Below, piece after piece: positions 61,616 through 64,000 of a stretch of 64,000 nt of DNA; position 1 is the first letter of the stretch, and every line of letters starts with the position of its first letter. The position numbers and the translations under genes were made by a program. A model generated the notes under the pieces. The model had not been told where the DNA came from and searched no databases. It saw only the letters and a program-made list of their open reading frames with translations. Source of the DNA: Halorussus amylolyticus (lineage in GTDB: Archaea > Halobacteriota > Halobacteria > Halobacteriales > Haladaptataceae); the NCBI RefSeq assembly GCF_004143485.2, contig NZ_ML974130.1:170917-234916 (forward strand), given 5' to 3'.

Positions 61616-61957
61616 TCAGGAAGAGATGTAGCCACTCAGTTGTCTCGCCACATCTGCGGTACGTTCGTCGATGAGGGAGGTCATATGGAGTTCTACTTCT
61701 GTAGCACTGTTGAGAGTCGCGAGCGCCCACGGGAGGACGTGACTTCGTTCCCCGAGTGGCTCGCCTTGGTAATCGTCGTCTCGGAGCGTGAGTGACTCCT
61801 CGTGATAGGTCTTCGTGGAGACCAAGACCGTAATAAGTTGCAAGCCGTGGTTCGGGAACCGAGGCGTTCCCAGAATGAGCATCGGGCGACCTTTGTCTGA
61901 GAGCGGGTCAGTTCCCCAGATGATGTCACCACGCTCTAGTTCACCGAACGCGGTCAC
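61616..61957 (-). CDS. MazF/PemK-type toxin
   Basis: 113 aa. A beta-barrel of the MazF/PemK group: ERGDIIWGTDPLSDKGRPML at the start matches the conserved GDI..-GRP pattern, then LVSTKTYHEESLTL and HVLPWALATLNSATEVELHM. Such proteins cut mRNA. The start overlaps the upstream winged-helix gene by four bases (ATGA), the usual toxin-antitoxin coupling. Confidence 0.83.
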   Translation of the reverse strand: MTAFGELERGDIIWGTDPLSDKGRPMLILGTPRFPNHGLQLITVLVSTKTYHEESLTLRDDDYQGEPLGERSHVLPWALATLNSATEVELHMTSLIDERTADVARQLSGYISS

Positions 61958-62313
61958 TGCACTTCCTCCATCTCGTCAGTTTTCAACGCCTCAAGATACT
62001 CCTCGCCGTACTGCTCGTCTGCGGTCTGGTGGTGCTGGTGAAGCCGGTACGCTGATCGGAGCCGTTCCTCATCGTTAGTAATCGCCCAGTAAGGGCGCTT
62101 GTGCCGTACGAGACCGCGTTCCTTCAGTCGCGAGAGAATCGCACTGACGGCGTCCGTATCCAACTCAAGTTGCTCGGCAATCGTCGCTGCCTTCCACGCA
62201 CGGTCGTCGTTCTCATCGAGGAACAACACGATTCGCTCGGTATCGTTCTGCTCCTCGAATTCGTCGTCGCTGGCGTTCTCGAACTCGTCGATATCGATGG
62301 TGCCACTCGACAT
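61954..62313 (-). CDS. Winged-helix antitoxin-type partner of the MazF toxin
   Basis: 119 aa. An acidic N-terminal arm, then a winged helix at about residues 25-75 (RIVLFLDENDDRAWKAATIA, LDTDAVSAILSRLKERGLVR). The C-terminal arm LRSAYRLHQHHQTADEQYGE may neutralise the toxin. It is the promoter-proximal gene of the pair. Its MarR-like fold differs from bacterial MazE, but this pairing is common in haloarchaea. Confidence 0.78.
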   Translation of the reverse strand: MSSGTIDIDEFENASDDEFEEQNDTERIVLFLDENDDRAWKAATIAEQLELDTDAVSAILSRLKERGLVRHKRPYWAITNDEERLRSAYRLHQHHQTADEQYGEEYLEALKTDEMEEVQ

Positions 62314-62421
62314 AGAAGTAGTGTTGGTACCGTTGTTCCATAGCTGTTTGGGATGTTGGCAGTGTTCAGATAAGCGCGGTCAACGACCGTTGCGCTCGAT
62401 GAATCAATCCCTTGGCCGGCC

Positions 62422-62520
62422 TGGTGGACTGAAAGGGCGAGGTCGGTCACGCTCGCGGTGCTCGCGTGACCTCGGGAGAGCTTCGCTCTCCCGGCGCTCG
62501 ACGAACCCCGGCGACGTCTT
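62422..62520 (+). repeat. GGACTGAAAGGG element with two stem-loops
   Basis: GGTGGACTGAAAGGGCGAGG is followed by GGTCACGCTCGCGGTGCTCG (able to pair with the following CGTGACC). A tetraloop hairpin GGGAGAGC-TTCG-CTCTCCC comes next. The GGACTGAAAGGG head matches the minus-strand element at 42999-43185; the CTTTC box pair is not found here. Confidence 0.45.
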
Positions 62521-62689
62521 CGGGAACGAAGTGACCGAAGGCCCGGAAGACGAGCGAAGCGACATCTTCCGGTGTAAGCACGACAGCGACTGAACGGAGC
62601 GACGCGCGCAGCGAGCCGCGGGAGTCGAGCGACCGAGGGATTTCGAGGACGTGGTCTCAGTTCCAACACGCCAATCTGAACAGTACCGT

Positions 62690-62832
62690 TGGCAGTGTTC
62701 AAAGTAGCTGATTCCATGCGAAGGCGAAGGTTTGTAGCCAGTTTTCGGCCGAGCGGTGGGTGGTGTGGCGGAAACGGTTAGCGAACTGGCCGGCTTGCGG
62801 TTTACCTCTTTGAAAAGACGTTCGACGCCGTC
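62690..62832 (-). pseudogene. C-terminal remnant of a transposase with its terminal repeat
   Basis: On the minus strand, DGVERLFKEVNRK in one frame is continued by FANRFRHTTHRSAENWLQTF then AFAWNQLL-stop in another. This reads as the tail of a haloarchaeal DDE transposase with a frameshift. The stop falls inside CTACTTTGAACACTGCCAAC, the probable terminal repeat. The remnant abuts the ABC permease stop directly, so the rest of the element has been deleted. Confidence 0.6.
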
Positions 62833-64000
62833 TCACTCGTACCGGAGCGCGTCGATGGGGTCTGTCCGCGCGGCGTTCCACGCCGGGTACAGTCCAGCGA
62901 GAACCCCGACGAGCACGCCAACGCCGACCGCGATGGCGAACCACTCCAGCGGGAAGACGAGGCTGAGACCGATGTACTCCGCGGCGGCGTACGCCCCGAG
63001 GACGCCGACCGGCGTGCCCGCGACCGCGCCGAGGACCCCGAGCATCACGGCTTCGAGCAGGAACAACTGGAGCACGTCGCGGTTCTGCGCGCCGACGGCC
63101 TTCATGATGCCGATTTCGCGGGTTCGCTCGGTCACGGAGACGAGCATGATGTTCGCGATGCCGATGGACCCCACCACGAGCGAGATGACCGCGATGCCGG
63201 TCACGAAGTTGGTGAGGGTGTCGAGCAGTTCTTCGAGTTGGTCCACCAGGTCCTGGTCGGTCCGGACCGAGAACTCGTAGTCGCCGGGCGCGAGGCTCGC
63301 GGCGTCCGACTCGTCGGCGAGGTACGCCCGAACCGACTCCTGCACCTCGGCGACCGCGCCGAAGTCGTTGGCGACCACGGTCACGGTGGGGTAGACGCGT
63401 TGGGTTTCGCCGGTCGCGGGACTCTCGATGGTGGTGTCGTAGAAGGGGTCGGTCGGCACGAACACCAGCGGTTGGGAGTCGAACCCCTCGAACGGCCCCC
63501 CGCCCGACGATGAGTTCAGCAGGCCGACCACCTCGGCGTCGGCCGACTCCCCGGAGGCGAGTCGCAGGGTGACCTCGTCGCCGACGGTGGCCTGCGACTC
63601 GAACAGTCGCGCGGCCTGCTCGTTCAACACGACCTCGCGCTCGCCCTGCTCGAACGCCCGACCCGAGACGAACGTCGCCGAGTCGAAGGAGGCGGGCGAG
63701 GTGGCGATGACTTGGCGCTGTGCCACCGTGTCACCCCCGGACGAGACTGCCGCGGTGGGGACGATTCCGCGCGGAACGACCGCCGAGACGCCCGCGACGT
63801 TTCGGAGTTCCGTGAGGTCGCGCTCGGTGAACACCGGCTGAGCGCCCGCGCCCGGCCCGGCGTTCTGCCCCTCTGGACCCGACCAGACGTAGACGTTCGG
63901 CGTGCGCTCGGCTCCGACCTGTCCGAGGATGTCGGCCTGCAGGCTCGCGCCGAGCGTGACGAAGGTGATGACCGCGCCGACGCCGATGATGATGCCGAGC
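62833..64000 (-). CDS. MacB/FtsX-type ABC transporter permease (5' end outside window)
   Basis: At least 388 codons, open to the window edge. It begins here inside the first membrane helix (LGIIIGVGAVITFVTLGASL). A MacB-like periplasmic domain follows (FTERDLTELRNVAGVSAVVP; ARLFESQATVGDEVTLRLAS). Three C-terminal helices come last (VTGIAVISLVVGSIGIANIM; VMLGVLGAVAGTPVGVLGAY), ending NAARTDPIDALRYE, the classic FtsX/MacB tail. Such permeases couple ATP hydrolysis to extracytoplasmic work such as lipoprotein or peptide release. The partner ATPase should lie just outside the window. Confidence 0.9.
   Translation of the reverse strand, partial: LGIIIGVGAVITFVTLGASLQADILGQVGAERTPNVYVWSGPEGQNAGPGAGAQPVFTERDLTELRNVAGVSAVVPRGIVPTAAVSSGGDTVAQRQVIATSPASFDSATFVSGRAFEQGEREVVLNEQAARLFESQATVGDEVTLRLASGESADAEVVGLLNSSSGGGPFEGFDSQPLVFVPTDPFYDTTIESPATGETQRVYPTVTVVANDFGAVAEVQESVRAYLADESDAASLAPGDYEFSVRTDQDLVDQLEELLDTLTNFVTGIAVISLVVGSIGIANIMLVSVTERTREIGIMKAVGAQNRDVLQLFLLEAVMLGVLGAVAGTPVGVLGAYAAAEYIGLSLVFPLEWFAIAVGVGVLVGVLAGLYPAWNAARTDPIDALRYE

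Larger units (their letters stand above)
62314..62832. other. 519-bp region of insertion-sequence scars and repeats
   Basis: It contains an insertion-end scar GTTGGCAGTGTTCAGAT (62352-62368), an element beginning GGTGGACTGAAAGGGCGAGG (62422) with a GGTCACGC/GCGTGACC and a GGGAGAGC-TTCG-GCTCTCCC stem-loop, and a transposase remnant (62690-62832). Confidence 0.6.

Overview
The window is a gene-dense, GC-rich stretch of a haloarchaeal chromosome (class Halobacteria). Proteins are strongly acidic, exported proteins carry twin-arginine leaders, and many start codons look leaderless behind TATA-like boxes. Lineage markers include aRF1, an A-type (V-type) ATP synthase operon, PCNA, an Orc1/Cdc6 protein, rpL40e, a double TatC protein, a UPF0215 protein and haloarchaeal-only small proteins. 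No tRNA or rRNA gene was recognised by eye. The genus cannot be fixed from the sequence alone.

Layout. 0-13.4 kb: FAD amine oxidase, Tat-exported beta-propeller (damaged at a poly-G tract), argS, a long-tailed MinD-type ATPase, aRF1, small zinc-finger protein, Nudix hydrolase, radical SAM protein, an AT-richer membrane protein, a DUF373 protein and a prenyl diphosphate synthase. 13.4-22 kb: surface and sensing proteins (repeat surface protein, membrane-linked winged-helix proteins, subtilase, type IV pilin) around etfBA. 22-32.2 kb: a methyltransferase and the nine-gene A-type ATP synthase operon HIKECFABD. 32-43 kb: two separate hisH genes, a PhnDCE-type ABC transporter, a beta-propeller/pseudokinase receptor, uracil-DNA glycosylase, UPF0215, MBL-fold, cupin, rpL40e and Tsr3. 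43-50 kb: a structured repeat region, a PIN/UPF0175 toxin-antitoxin pair, PCNA, the tungstate uptake genes tupABC with a ModE/TOBE regulator, and RlmE. 50-57 kb: lipoprotein, queuosine-precursor transporter with an RHH regulator, divergent tatC genes, LarE. 57-64 kb: a MutS-related ATPase, Orc1/Cdc6, a MazF-type toxin with its winged-helix partner, insertion-sequence scars, and an ABC permease running off the window.

The genes join into several visible systems: ATP synthesis, Tat export (both TatC proteins plus at least four twin-arginine substrates), tungstate uptake with a regulator, and two toxin-antitoxin modules.

The least explained signals are non-coding. (1) Two mini-elements sit at the 3' ends of unrelated genes, each flanked by a duplicated copy of the gene's last codons and stop. 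(2) Structured elements share GGACTGAA, and two of them carry paired boxes 53-54 bp apart. (3) Three G/C homopolymer patches look like assembly damage and have broken at least two genes. (4) Short scars of one insertion-sequence family lie downstream of orc1, and one appears to supply a new start to a neighbouring gene.
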